A stretch of 64,000 nucleotides of DNA from Lepeophtheirus salmonis (GCF_016086655.4 NC_052132.2:22446805-22510804), one strand, 5' to 3'. Positions 33,101 through 44,650 are shown, counted from the first letter of the stretch. The notes: a model not told the origin generated them from the letters alone. Numbers and translations are program-made.

Positions 33101-35940
33101 TAATTCAAGTTCCTGCCCTCAACAAGTACCCAAACAAGGAAAACTCATGTAGAAACACTGTAAATTATGATGTTAGTGGGAAAGTGAAGGGATGTACTCC
33201 TTTGAGAAAATAATTAAAATGTTAAGAAATATATTTAATAAGTAGTTGATTTAATTTAATATTATTTTGCACTTAATTAATTTTATTTCCCCCACAATAT
33301 TAATAATTTTATTCATCATGTTGGAAAAAGAAGAAATCATTTGTGAAAATCTGAATTATGTTAATTAATTAGGTACTTAAAAGTAAAAGTTTGTTAACAT
33401 AGTAATACAGGGGAAAACATGGTTGGGTTGATAATTTTTAATTTTTCTAATCTTTTCTTTTTTATTGATAAAAAAGTAATGTATGAAATTTTAATAAAAT
33501 ATTTTTCATTTTTTTCCTGTGACTAAAAATTCTGAATTTAGACTTTTACAAAAAATATTACAAATTTGATCTTACTACCATATCCGAGGGGCAATCATCG
33601 TACATTTGATGGGAGAGTAAAATATTTTTGATCATTTGCAAATAATTTGGGGCTTCGATAAACTGTTTAAATTGGATATAAACAAATAATGTCTGTGATC
33701 ATGTTGATTAATGTATCTTACTGAGAGTCAGGGAGTATAATATATGAATGATAAGCTAAGCCATTGGTCATTATTGTCAAAATGAATCCACAGAAATACA
33801 ATATACAAATCAGAGGATATCTAAAATAAAATGATTCAAACTCATAACATTAGGTAGATCTATTTAATAAGTATGTAATTTTTAAAAGTATGTTTTTTAT
33901 GGGAGACATTAAACGCATATCCCTGTGAAAGTTGAACTAAGCTGCCACATGTATACATGGTATCCAGGGATTGAAAGTGACCACTCTTTTAACGAGACCT
34001 ATATCCAAGAGGGGCACTCAGAACTTGAATGACATTTTTGTTTGAAAATTTAATTTTCTTTAAAAAAAGACAGTTTGTTTAATATTTATGTTATTATTAT
34101 ACGCCGACTTAGTCACAGGGTTAAAGGACACATTTAAAAATAAACTATTGTTTGAATAATTTTGAAGGATGTTGTCAAAATTTTCCAGCTAATGAGAAAA
34201 TGTCACAAAATCCAAATATTGCGGGGAATTACTTCATATTTGCGATATTGATATTAAATGAATTCGATAAAGTAGCAAAAATAGCAGCTTCTTTATTATC
34301 TTATTCTTATATATATGTTCAATGCGAATATTTGTGTGTGTCCGGAATCACGGCCAAACCAAAGAATATATATATATGTATGTTCCTTTAATTGGCTAGA
34401 TGGAATCGCACTGATTGAATATAAGTAAACATTATAAACTAACCTAGAAATCTTGTGTGAAGTCCATATATATATTATATACTTCTTTCTCTAGGAATCA
34501 CCTGTGCACGAACCTACGCACACTGAGTTCAAGAGAATAATTTCTCTTGAGCGCGTTTTCCATGAGCTACGGCGATTCCATGCGAATATATTTTGCTGAA
34601 ATCTAAAAAAAAACAAATTTACTGACAAACAAACGACTACTTCATATTAAAAAAAAGAATAAAACCGTAAAATTCTAAGATCTTTTTCCCTGCATGTTGA
34701 TATGTATCTCTCAACACTTTGTTTAAAGGGATATTATAAGCTTTAGTTTAAAAAAATGAGAGAGAGAATAAGACTCAGGATTTTTGAACGACAGTTCAAC
34801 ATTCTGTGTTCAAACAGTCTTTATTTTTCTTTTTTATGAAGTAGAAGAGTTCAGAATTAATTCTAATTTCTTAATATCCCAGGAAACGCCAGGAAAAGCT
34901 ACTTTGTATTTATCAAGAGTTAAACATTGTCAGCGGTATGCTGTCTGTTAGGTTTACTATATTTTCTATGACATCATTAACATGATTAAAAGGAGCACAT
35001 TCGTAGTGTAAAAATCAAATCCTTCTACTAACTTGTAAAATTCTATCATTTGTCATCGTCAAAGTGTGCTTTTGTCACTTCTTAAGACATAATTTCAGAT
35101 ATTATTTTTTTACGGCCCGAAGACCACCATTTTTATATAAATCTCTCACAGCGTTCTTCCATTGATACTAATCCTATTCCTAATATATACTATGAACGTT
35201 GATTGATTGAACTCAAATTAGCTGTTGTTTATATCTGAACGTTTCGCTTCAATTAATTTTTTGTTATTTTATTGGGGTCTTTTGAAATCCCATATTTAAA
35301 AAAAAAGGTGTATTTTCTAATTATTACCCTTAAGAATAACCAAGGAAATATGAATATAATAATGATTACAAAACCTTTTAATAAATTATTATTTTTCCCG
35401 ATTTAAAAATATATATATAAATGGAGGTTCTAGCACAAATGATATCTATTTATTTCATAAATAAAACATACAAAAAAGATTAAATTCAAGGTCATTGTGA
35501 ATATCATGTTTATAAATCGACAAATTGTAATATTTTTAAAGGTGAGTTTATATATATAAATATAGATTTTCATACAGTGGAAGGATTTGTTTTTTGTATT
35601 TATTTTAATATTTATCTACATTGTATAACATTTCAGACCTGTGATATTTTTTGAATAATGCAGCTTCGTAACCATGAACATATATATATTCGAAAGGTAT
35701 TTTGTTCCAAGAATTGCATATTTAAATTATTATGTTTAATTATATTGTACATAAATCAATTCAACTTCTTCGGTCATAAAATTACATTTAAAAACTTATC
35801 ATGCATATAAAAATTTGCTCGGAATTACAATACGGGAAAACAAGTATATTAAAAATTTATAAGAGACAAAGGTCGATATTTATACGAGTATATGTAAAAT
35901 TGGGATATTATGTAAGGGGACATTCACACACCACAGGCCA
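27150..35940. other. Long gene-empty AT-rich stretch
   Basis: I found no frame with convincing protein character across about 8.8 kb. Contents: poly-T runs at about 28530-28551 and 29462-29475, an R2 copy at 30852-30897, a (TA)n run at about 33066-33081, and a block at 32580-32615 (TCTATGAACCTGGGAGATAT) related to 44820-44845. Open frames at 30879-31444 and 34152-34391 look like chance frames in A/T-rich DNA. Confidence 0.45.
30852..30897 (+). repeat. Dispersed short repeat R2, copy 2
   Basis: CACGAAAATACACGATGTAT followed by TTTGTTGTCAGCTGTCGAT is closely related to 10795-10845 and to the reverse complement of 38868-38915. Confidence 0.6.
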
Positions 35941-35953
35941 TATAGGAAGGTAC

Positions 35954-36024
35954 AAGGAGGGGGAGGGTAAAGCCTAAAACCATGTTTATTCTCATTGGTG
36001 AGGGTGGTGGTGGGGGAAGTGGGT
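35954..36024 (+). other. G-rich tracts with quadruplex potential
   Basis: Two plus-strand G-rich tracts stand out in AT-rich DNA: GGAGGGGGAGGG (about 35957-35968) and GGTGAGGGTGGTGGTGGGGG with AAGTGGG (35998-36023). The second has at least four G runs within 26 bases, enough for a two- or three-layer quadruplex. Confidence 0.45.
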
Positions 36025-36386
36025 CAACACACAAACACATAGAGCTAAATAATATTTTTAAATCCTATAAATTATGCCCTAGGGAACATGGGACTAAAGT
36101 TGGAGGGAAAAAAATGACATATTTTTTTTAATTGATTGACCTTTTTTAATCATTTTAGAAATATAAAAAACGGCCTATTTCTTTTTTGAAATAGATTATC
36201 CTTTTTTATCATTTTATAAATACAAAATAAAATGAGTTTTTTTTTTTGTTTTTTTTTTTAAATCGAGAATAAAATATCACTAATTAGAAGGTATCATAAA
36301 GGTATTTTAACAATGTAAAAGGGCACCACCGATCATTTTTTTACAAGGGAATTATGTAGCTCTACCATATGATTCATTTTCAAACC

Positions 36387-36412
36387 GTTTCTTCAACGAA
36401 TGTTGAAGAAAC
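36387..36412. repeat. Perfect 11-bp hairpin
   Basis: GTTTCTTCAAC, a 4-base loop GAAT, then GTTGAAGAAAC. It is not followed by a T run, and no gene adjoins it. Confidence 0.5.
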
Positions 36413-36659
36413 ATCAATTGTTGAATCAAGCATTCGTTTGATTATTAAATTATTAAACATTATTTGATTTGAATACTATATTTGGCAAAGTTTCGCAAAA
36501 GCGTATTGTATTTATTGAGTTTAACGTTTCAAATTCTTGTCTCGGATAGCTTTTATGTTTCGACTCCCGAGTCTCTCCAGTTAACTTGTAGGTTTTTTAT
36601 CTATTATCTATACTTCTTTTTGATCTTCAGGTCGTCTGCAAACTAGGGTCATAATTATT

Positions 36660-36955
36660 TAAGTTGAATTAATTCATATTAAATAATCCCAATGTTACGC
36701 TAGGATTTGATGCGACAACACAAGAAGACGTTCGCATTAATTCATGGAAAATATTACAAAGGCCTTATCTAATTGAAAAAATGCCTGAAAGTGCTATTCG
36801 AAATACTGGAATCGCTAAAACGTTTATTTGTGAGCATTTTAACTCATTTCTAGAGTCAAGCGAGGATCTCAGAAATAGACACTATTTATGTTCCTTTGGT
36901 CGCCTAACACTTTTGAGTCTATATATCCTTCTCCGTATACCTCAAACTTAATTGA
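36660..36955 (+). pseudogene. Unidentified transposase-like protein, core fragment
   Basis: A plus-strand frame reads FILNNPNVTLGFDATTQEDV (about 36676-36735), RINSWKILQRPYLIEKMPES, IRNTGIAKTFICEHFNSFLE, and stops at about 36949. The LGFDATTQ...RINS run looks like the first beta strand, with a catalytic-type Asp, of an RNase H-fold transposase core, with a long helix after it. I do not recognise a named superfamily. The start of this fragment (FILNN) is homologous to the end of the second piece (EFILNNHNKKT, about 37715-37748), so this fragment belongs after that sequence in the protein but precedes it in the DNA. Confidence 0.5.
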
Positions 36956-38165
36956 AACCCAAGCTTATCTTTCCCAATGTGCCCCTAAAACATTCAATAA
37001 AATATTTGTCTCACTTTCTTCACTCCAAAAAAAAAACACAGACTTAGAAATTTTAGTACCATAATATAAGGCAAAGCCCTTAAAGACTGGAACTTGCTTT
37101 GGCTACAAAGGACCAAGTAATTGACTACTGCACTGAGGAATTGAAGAAGTTAAAGAATTGACATTCCAATTGAAAGAGTCAACTTAGAAAGTGTTTATTT
37201 GGAGAAAAAAACAGAAACTTGTAAAATTAAAATGAAGAATTTGAGCGAAGGTGCACTAAGTAAAGAGCTTGAAATTACCAAATCAAGCTTGAAAAACAAT
37301 CAAATTAAACATTACAAAATTAATATCGTATAATCGAATAAAGTCTAAAAATAAGTTACTTCAAACAGTTCCAAGAGCTATATTCAACTATACAAAATTA
37401 ATACTTAGGAAAAGACAATCTATGATTGATGAATTAAAATCAGAAAATTTATACTTACAGGATAAACTTTACTCTGAGGTAGCAACAAGTGACTTATGGA
37501 AAATAAATTCTAATACCGTCCTACATATGAAGCCGTACCCAACAGCAATTAGAATGTTGGTGCATCAGTACATCATAAACAAAGTTCCAATCATGAACGT
37601 TCCAACTTTGTTTAAATGGTTTTTGCCCTATGTTGATAACATCAATATACCAAAACAAAGCATTATAGAATTAATGGGTAGGTAGCTTGGTATTATTTCT
37701 AGTCTCCAAACTGCTGAATTCATATTAAATAATCATAATAAAAAGACATTTTAGAAAAAAAAATGATATACCATGAAGATGTTGGTAAGGAACTGCTGAA
37801 GAGAAAGATTTTAAGGAAACATCGAAGGAACAGAGTTTAAGGGCAAAAATAGAACAAAAATTAAAAAAGGGTTATTTAAAAACAGCATTTAATTATGCTT
37901 AAAATATCAAAGAATGGACTAGAAATGAGGTTTTACATATTTGAAAGGAAAAATTATAGGGGAAAATGCTTGCCATTTATGGATTGTAGATTCATAATTT
38001 GAAACCTGTAATGCCAAAGTGGAAGATTTTAATATAGATAAAGTGTGTTATAATATTTAATATTGGTCTCAAACCGAAAATTACGGCACCGCAGAATAAA
38101 GTGAAATGTCTGTGTTTGCATTAGGAGCTTATGTTTTAGTTGGATATTTAAAATTTCTTGATTAA
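36956..38165 (+). pseudogene. Unidentified transposase-like protein, N- and C-terminal parts
   Basis: This is the second piece of the same unknown family. YTSNLIETQAYLSQCAPKTF and KIFVSLSSLQ lie at about 36925-37030. A Lys/Glu-rich coiled-coil stretch full of frameshifts follows (37080-37420). The best frame is 37422-37685: MIDELKSENLYLQDKLYSEV, then KPYPTAIRMLVHQYIINKVP and NVPTLFKWFLPYV. After a stop come LGIISSLQTAEFILNNHNKK and a block KELLKRKILRKHRRNR (about 37780-37830). A tail near 37955-38160 (ENACHLWIVDS, ETCNAKVEDFNIDKVCYNI) looks like a small Tudor/chromo-type barrel. The RNase H-like core expected after FILNN is missing here, and part of it is found upstream at 36676. Clearly coding in origin; dead. 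Confidence 0.5.
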
Positions 38166-39340
38166 CTCAATTTTACAATATTTTATTATTATAATTTGCG
38201 GAATGTATATAAATATTTAATAGTTATGCAATAAATTAGTATTTACTTCTTGGTAAATAGAGATTATTACTGAATTAATAATTATTAAACTACGTAAATA
38301 ATATAATGATATAGATTTCTAAAAAAATTATTTTTTCATTAAGTTTATTTATTATTAATAATAAGTATGCGTCATGATTTGTGACGTCATTTTTAAATTT
38401 ACAGCGCCAACTAATGTTCAAATAGATTTAACATACACAAATTGCCCATAAACAAAGGGAGAGGATTACGAGAAAAGTTTTTAATTTTTTCCAACGAAAA
38501 ATGGCAATTGCTCGGGATATATCCAACCATTTAAGGTAATTATGGTATCATTCCATTATACAGCTAAAATTACATAATTGATATTATATAAAAAATACAA
38601 AAATATGCTATTTTGATTTTTTGTTAACATACCCATATCATATAGTTGAATAAATAATTATTCCTTGGTTAAATTAATAATAGGCTTTGTCGTTACTTCT
38701 ATTGTATCTTGCAGCCTTTCCTTAAAAAAACATAAATAAGGCCCAAATCAGTTGTTAGTCAGCCAATTATTCTTCAATATTCGTTAGGAATATTCACAGA
38801 TTAAATGAGTTCATTTAAATTTAACCAATTAACGCTTAGAGCACTAATTAAGGGAAACTAATATGTTATATCGATAGCTGACAAGAAAATACACTATAAA
38901 CTTTCGTGTGAGTGAGCCAACACCACGAGTGCAACACTTGATTTCGGTCATTTCTGAGGAAAGGTAATGCGATGGAATACAGATTACATTGTGACTATGC
39001 AGAATTATGCTTCTAACCATAAAATATATGTAATAATACACTATTTATTATTAATCTCTCACTCCCAACATCCAATAATATACTAACATTTAAGAAATAG
39101 TCCCCTGTTGTTTCTCTAATACTTGGCAAAATGATCCCTTCTCATCAACATACAGTGAATGAATATATGTTCATTAATTGTAACTACTAATTATAACTAG
39201 AAATAATTTATGGGTAATTGGAAAATTAATTTTAACCTCCACCCCACCTTTCCAAGAAACATTATTTTTTCTCATTGTCTCACAGTAGGCTTAATTGCAT
39301 ATTACTTTCATTTAAATACATGCATTCCCATTAACAATAT
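38166..39340. other. AT-rich, no gene; R2 copy at 38868-38915
   Basis: The reverse complement of 38868-38915 repeats the R2 core (ACGAAAGTTTATAGTGTATT then TTCTTGTCAGCTATCGATAT). Otherwise nothing was recognised. Confidence 0.45.
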
Positions 39341-39344
39341 AAAG

Positions 39345-39635
39345 GGGGGTAAGTTATCTATGCTGCCACTTTGGTGAACTCTCTTAGGTAACCACAGGGA
39401 CTTAAGGAGCTGATTTTTTTGTTATATAGCTTGTTCAAACTTACTCTAATTGGGAAAAAATGGAATCAATTGACGGATAAGTTAGCCCAAATATTTGGAA
39501 AAGGCACAGAGCTCTCCTTAGGATCCGTGTCCTGAGTGACAACATAATAATTGTTCGAACTTTGAGATACAGTGAGATATTCAAGAGGGAATTTTAGGCA
39601 ACATCAACGTTCAAATAATGTCAAATGTCTCCAAG
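39345..39635 (+). repeat. Likely mariner 5' region, related to 46355-46470
   Basis: TATCTATGCTGCCACTTTGG and CAGGGACTTAAGGAGCTGAT (about 39357-39412) align with CCATCTATGGCACTCACTTT and CAGACACTTAGAAAGCTGTT at about 46380-46440. This appears to be a shared terminal or 5' untranslated region of one transposon family. It precedes the mariner C-terminal remnant below on the same strand. Confidence 0.4.
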
Positions 39636-39870
39636 ATAATTTTGAAGACTTAATCTTGCCGGACTTTTAGCATCCAAACTCGCCAGATCTGAATACGATG
39701 GATTTTTTTTATGTGTGGGTGCGATTGAATGATAAACCAACCAAGCCCTCTAAAACATCAAAGCGAATTTATAACTTGGATCGAGAAGGAATTCCTGGAT
39801 TTGCCAAGTGGCGAAGGCCTGCTCGCGCTTTCGGCCTCGTATAGAGACTGTAATTGATGATGGAGGTTAT
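39636..39870 (+). pseudogene. Mariner transposase C-terminal remnant
   Basis: Reads CLQDNFEDLILPDF, HPNSPDLNTMDFFYVWV (about 39665-39720), then frame-shifted FITWIEKEFLDLPSG and LLALSASYRDC, with a weak (E)G/DDGGY-like end near 39860. NSPDLNTMDF.VW is the mariner third-Asp block, here with Thr instead of Pro. The segment upstream to 39345 may be the remainder of the same element after a large internal deletion. Confidence 0.6.
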
Positions 39871-40365
39871 TTTATTAAATAAAATAAATAAGAATCTATG
39901 AAGCTTTTGGAATCTGGTTTTATTTATTTATCTGATAAATGGTTGAAGAGAAAATTGTCTTTAAAAAATCCTTTTCGTGGAACATTTAGCTTGTGTACTC
40001 TTTTAATAAACACATTATACTATTTTGTTTTTTTTGTTAATATTTTTCACTCGTTGCACAAAATATCTTTTCTTCTGGGACATTAAGAAAAACTGATCTC
40101 GGCAGAGTTTGATGCTTCTCAGTCTATTTTCATTAGGAAAAATGGTATTTTTGGGTCAAATTTGCCCATTTTTATGCCTCTTGTACCGATCTTAATATAC
40201 CCATTAAATTGAGTACAAATTGTATAATTGACCGAATTATGTCTATGAAATATTGGGGCTTATGTATACCTATATGATTTAAAAGTATAAATGGGGCTCA
40301 TAAACTTGATTTTTGTTCAAGATTGTTTTGATGTTAACTCCCCATCTATTTTCTTTGTTCTTCAT
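39871..40365. other. AT-rich, no gene
   Basis: Short chance frames only. Confidence 0.4.
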
Positions 40366-40540
40366 TATTTCAACCTTTGTACCAATTTTGAAGGAGGAGC
40401 TGCATTTTTGTTTTCATTTGAAGAAAAGTGCGGCTGATGGGCATCGTTTATTGAATAAAATCACATGTACTACCTTACTTGCCGTATTCAACAAACATTT
40501 TTTTGAAAAAATGATTGATTCAATAGGCGGGAAAAACTAA
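40366..40540 (+). pseudogene. Possible mariner N-terminal scrap
   Basis: The frame contains LHFCFHLKKSAADGHRLL (about 40402-40455), then KITCTTLLAVFNKHF. FCFHLKKSAADGHRLL has the shape of the first helix-turn-helix of Hsmar1/SETMAR-like mariner transposases (F.LKKSA.E.HR.L), followed by a corrupted TCRDWF-type block. The frame ends at 40538. The mariner core at 41345-41770 lies 800 bp further on the same strand and might be from the same insertion. Confidence 0.35.
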
Positions 40541-41344
40541 CCAAATGATATAGGGACAATTTTTTTATGCTTTTGGAAAAAAGGCAGTGAGATTCAATAA
40601 AGATACAACAAGCTTCCCTAAAGAATAAAATGTATTATCTTTTATCCATTTGAAAATAAACATATTATTTTAGTAAAAAATAGCAAGGCCGTCTTAAGAA
40701 TTAAGCGATAATTCTTCATTTATTTATTATTCTTAAAAATTATTTTGGTTTTTTGTTACACTTATACTATACTTGGTGATCCCACAAACTTTAAAGGTTG
40801 CTGAAGCTAATCTATAAAGATACCACTTTTATTCCATTTCCATACTCTAATTTTTTTCAAATATAAAAATCTTCCTCTTTTTAATGAAAAAATAGTGAAG
40901 TGTTTGACGGTAAAACAAACTTATATGATTTATATGTTAATCCAAAATACAATTTTTTTTCTTCGTCAATGATGACTCAATCAATCTTTTATTTTGCATA
41001 GTTAAAATTTGGAAGATAAGATGTAAGACTATAAAATCTAAATTGCAATATAGGTGATATATTTTATTATACTCTAAGTACCTATTATAGAATTAAAAAT
41101 GTTTATATGCATTTCTGTTTACATATTATTAGAGTGCCCTATTACACTTTTAATTAGAGAATGTAAGAATATGATATAATAAAATTATATCATATTCATA
41201 CATTTATTTATTGCTATGAATGAATATATGCATATATTACAGATAAATTATGAATGTTTCAATTTGCTAAATATCCACTCCCACTTTGAATTTCGCGCTA
41301 CAAATTGTTTAAGTGTGACTGGCTAAATCCTTTCTTTTATATAA

Positions 41345-41770
41345 AACTTTGTTTAGAAACCAAGGCTATAAGAGCTGATCCCCATCAAAGCTTTTGAACT
41401 ATTTGAAGCTCAAGGTGGCTTTAAAGTCCTTGTGCGCACGTTGATGAGAAAAAGATTGTGGACGCTGAAATTAATCGGCAAAATTCAAGAGTAATTGCCT
41501 GTGATCCAACTGAAGTCCCACTTTTTTGGAATCACAGTTTTTGGGGCTCATTTCCTGTCATAACAATTAATCGAGGTTGGACTTAAGATCAACACAGCTG
41601 AGTACCTGAAAATCCTTAAGGACGTCTTGTTACTCTGGATGGAGAAGAAGTTTGCCCTGAAAAATGTGGTACTTGTGCAGAACTTTGACCCATGACATGC
41701 CTTCAATGCAATTCAGTCATTCCTATCTGAGAGGAACTTGTTTTTCGTGATCTTTAACATTTTATATAGC
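41345..41770 (+). pseudogene. Mariner transposase core remnant
   Basis: Frame-shifted mariner core. KKIVDAEINRQNSRVIACDP, TEVPLFW (about 41450-41530) corresponds to the region after the first catalytic Asp. It continues INTAEYLKILKDV and LLLWMEKKFALKNVVLVQNF (about 41590-41690), then a stop and AFNAIQSFLSERNL. The second catalytic Asp in VLVQD is replaced by Asn (VLVQN), the first lies in a corrupted stretch, and the third block is missing. Dead. Confidence 0.6.
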
Positions 41771-42029
41771 TATAATTCAAATTTGAACATTCTCAATTAC
41801 TATGAGTATATGTGAGGCACATCTTTTGACACAAATTACAAGCATAGTTAATCACAGGTAATAAGGTTTCTTTTCCAAAATCAGGTTATCTCTAGATTTA
41901 TCAGGGTTTTACACCTACAAGTAATCCTGAAGTGAATTATTTGTAAGTATAAGCTTAATTTAATTGTAAATAATCGACAATATGAATTATGTCCAACAAA
42001 GTACCAAATTGGAAAATCAAGACCTCCAC

Positions 42030-42146
42030 TTTTACCCCGACCAGTTTCAAAAGAGGCTCCCATGCAACTTTTTAGATCCAACGGTGTGTTTACCTATAAA
42101 GGGAACACACACACAAACTCTATTATATATATATATATATACAGAT
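42030..42146 (+). repeat. Repeat R5 3' end with (TA)n tail
   Basis: GACCAGTTTCAAAAGAGGCT to GGGAACACACACACAAACTC followed by (TA)9 aligns with 44525-44640 (GACCTGTTAAGGTTCAAAAG to AAAGACACATACGCACACAT then TTTTATATATATAG). The shared sequence ending in a TA microsatellite suggests the 3' end of a LINE or SINE family. Confidence 0.5.
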
Positions 42147-42945
42147 TTTACAGAAATTCAAAAATTATTTAATGTAGTATTCAACAAAGTTATTAAAAAC
42201 TGCAGAATAAATATTTTGAGTCCTTCCGTCTTGCATTCAGATATATAAACCCTTTTACTATCAACCCATCAATATTTAAAAGAATTACTTTTTTATATTT
42301 TTGTTTTGTTTATTATGGAATATTTATATATATATTTTTTAATTTTACGAGTTGAGCTTTAGCTACACACAGTCATTGCTGCATTTCTAATTCTTAGATC
42401 AAAGAGTCACTCAGTTCTAAGATATGAAGTGTAAATTAAAAATGTGGCCTTGACATACAGACAAATTTTGATTCATTAATACAGGCGTATCGTACTGTAT
42501 GTATATAATTTTTGCAATATTTGCAAAAATGAACCATTGATCTAGCGTAATTTTTCCACAACATTATTCTCTATACATTTTTAATTGTTAAAGTACGAAA
42601 AAAATATTAGTAGGTTAGTGTTACTCTTTAGAATGGCAATAAATGTTTTTTTTCTTCTTTTTTTTTTGCAAAATTAGTGCTAAACAGTTTTTTTAATTTC
42701 TTTGAAAATTTCGATTTGGCAATTTTTTTTTTTAATTACAAATTTTAAATTTAACAATGATTTTGACATAAATTTTCAAATAAGAAACTCATTACTTATC
42801 ACGGATATCGTTTAGTATGTTTATTTCTATATAATTACCAATGAAAAATGTATCTAACTACAAATGATGCACTACGAACTGTAACTGTATAAAGGAAATA
42901 TAAAATGAAGAATCTATGACTCAAGTGAAAAAAAGGAAAACAAAA

Positions 42946-43131
42946 TGGCGTCCATGTATTAAAAAATATCCCCCTATTCCAGGACATGAAAGAAAAATAG
43001 TAGTTGTATTTTTTTTTAACGGCACGTAATTTCATTCAATAAAACTACGTGCCGCTTACTAAATAAATACAACAACAATAATTTTTCTTTCATGTCCTGG
43101 GGGTAGAAAACGTCTTTGCCATGTATATAGA
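42946..43131. repeat. Foldback element with ~85-bp arms
   Basis: Left arm 42946-43029 and right arm 43044-43131 are imperfect reverse complements. Shared blocks include CAGGACATGAAAGAAAAAT (42980-42998; complement 43081-43099) and the perfect inner CGGCACGTA/TACGTGCCG around a ~15-bp loop. No coding content. It looks like a palindromic miniature transposon. Confidence 0.7.
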
Positions 43132-43302
43132 ATTATATGCATGAGCCAACTTTTCCCTAGCTACTTTGTGAATTCAAACCCTAATATCGCTGCCTTACTA
43201 TTAAAATTTCATATCTTGTCAAATTTCAAAAATTGGGCTGACACTACTGTGTTCATATTTGACATATTCTCAACAGTATATAATTTTTTTTTTTTAAATA
43301 TA

Positions 43303-44075
43303 CTTATGATCAGCCATGTTGTCGGAGCAGAGCTTCTGGCATTTGGCCGATGTGTGTGAGGGTGCACCATCTTGGATCCACACATATTTGTCCTCTGGGT
43401 AGGTGGCCTTGAAGCATGACAGTATGGTGAACCTCAGCACCTTGTAGTAGGCCTCCTGGGCTACTTTCTCCCCACCCTTAAAAAAGAAGGAAGGAATCTT
43501 CTTGCTGTCGGACGCTACGATCCCTAGGACCATTGTTTGGGCCGGATTTTTGGTACGGAACACCCCCTTCACCTCCTCTGGTGATCTTACAAGCCAACGG
43601 TCATTCCGACCTGGTCCACGGTGAAAATCTTCTCCCTCGAGACATTTTTTACTGTGGATCCATATGCTTTGATCCACGCTCGAACTCGCTTGCACCTCTG
43701 CCGTTCCTTTCCTTCATAGTGTCCGTCAACAGGTGGCGTGGGATCCTTATGTAAGAGGACAACGCCAATTCCTCCTTCACAGTCCTTCTGATTGTCCCCT
43801 CGTCCACGTCAAACTCGTTGGAGAGGCGAGTCATGGATTTTGTGGGTTCCTCCTTGATCTTCTTCTTCAGGTCCCTCCAGACACTCATAATCCCTTTTCA
43901 AGTTGTATCCCCCACTTCCTTCTTTCCTGGAGAGGTCTTCTCTATTCTTTTTCATCTTGGACACCTTGAAAATGAGGCTCCTGGAGCACTTGACAATGTC
44001 CATAATCTCTGCCACCTCAATTTTGGCATCGAAAAGGTCCGAGATCCCCTACCTTTTTGCCTCTTGCTCACTCAT
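43303..44075 (-). pseudogene. Mariner transposase, 3'-truncated
   Basis: Minus strand, start ATG at 44075 (MSEQEAKR, then a stop). Readable blocks: FDAKIEVAEIMDIVKCSRS (first helix-turn-helix, about 44040-43985), KKKIKEEPTKSMTRLSNEFD and VDEGTIRRTVKEELALSS (second, about 43865-43765), RIPRHLLTDTMKERN, SREKIFTVDQVG (first catalytic region), RSPEEVKGVFRTKNPAQTMV, LGIVASDSKKIPSFFFKGGE, YYKVLRFTIL, and KYVWIQDGAPSHTSAKCQKL with the second catalytic Asp, ending DNMAD at about 43303. The usual SDEK of the first catalytic Asp reads SREK, so that residue is lost, and the third-Asp block is missing by truncation. Two or three frameshifts are present. GC content is higher than its surroundings, so this is a relatively young copy. 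Confidence 0.85.
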
Positions 44076-44114
44076 GATGAAAGATTTGAGAAATGTTTAT
44101 TATTGTTTATTTAT

Positions 44115-44236
44115 GCAGAAAGGACAAGAGATTAGGAATGTGTAGGGGAAATCCAAAAACCTCTCTATTTCGATTGCAGAAAGGACAAGAGATTAGGAAT
44201 GTGTAGGGGAAATCCAAAAACCTCTCTATTTCGATT
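44115..44236. repeat. Perfect 61-bp tandem duplication
   Basis: The unit 44115-44175 (starting GCAGAAAGGACAAGAGATTA and ending CTATTTCGATT) is repeated base for base at 44176-44236. It lies just upstream of the mariner start at 44075. Exact identity means a recent event. Confidence 0.9.
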
Positions 44237-44499
44237 ACATAAAGTTTTATCTACGGAGTCATTGTCTTTTTACATTTTTTCCACATAAAAAAAAAGGTGC
44301 AATTTTCACTAATTTCTTCTTTTGCCCATAACTTTTTTGATTTTGAATAAATTTTTGAAAAAAAAAACGTCATTTTTCTTGCAATTGATTTTTGAGAAGC
44401 CAGTCACTTTTTGATTTTATAACTCAACCCCTATATTGTCTCTTGAGCTCCATAAAACAATTTTTGTGTTTTGTCTGTAAAATAAGACCCTTATATCCT

Positions 44500-44650
44500 C
44501 CCTCCCGAAAATTGGCATCCCCGTCTTGACCTGTTAAGGTTCAAAAGAGGCACTCATACAAAGTTTCAACATCTTAGGATGAAGTGTGTGGGCCCCTATA
44601 AAAGACACATACGCACACATTGAATTTTATATATATAGTATAATATATAA
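44500..44650 (+). repeat. Repeat R5, second copy
   Basis: Aligns with 42030-42146 and ends in the same kind of TA-rich tail. A poly-T run follows at about 44680-44698. Confidence 0.5.

Noticed and set aside
34152..34391. 79-codon plus-strand frame
   Set aside because: Has an apparently balanced N-terminus, but no recognisable domain, no splice context, and its end is a TA-rich run.
42118..42144. CRISPR-like or satellite array
   Set aside because: Just a (TA)n microsatellite tail; no spaced direct repeats anywhere in the window fit a CRISPR array.
43533..44145. Several plus-strand frames over the 43-44 kb mariner
   Set aside because: Antisense shadows of the minus-strand mariner transposase.
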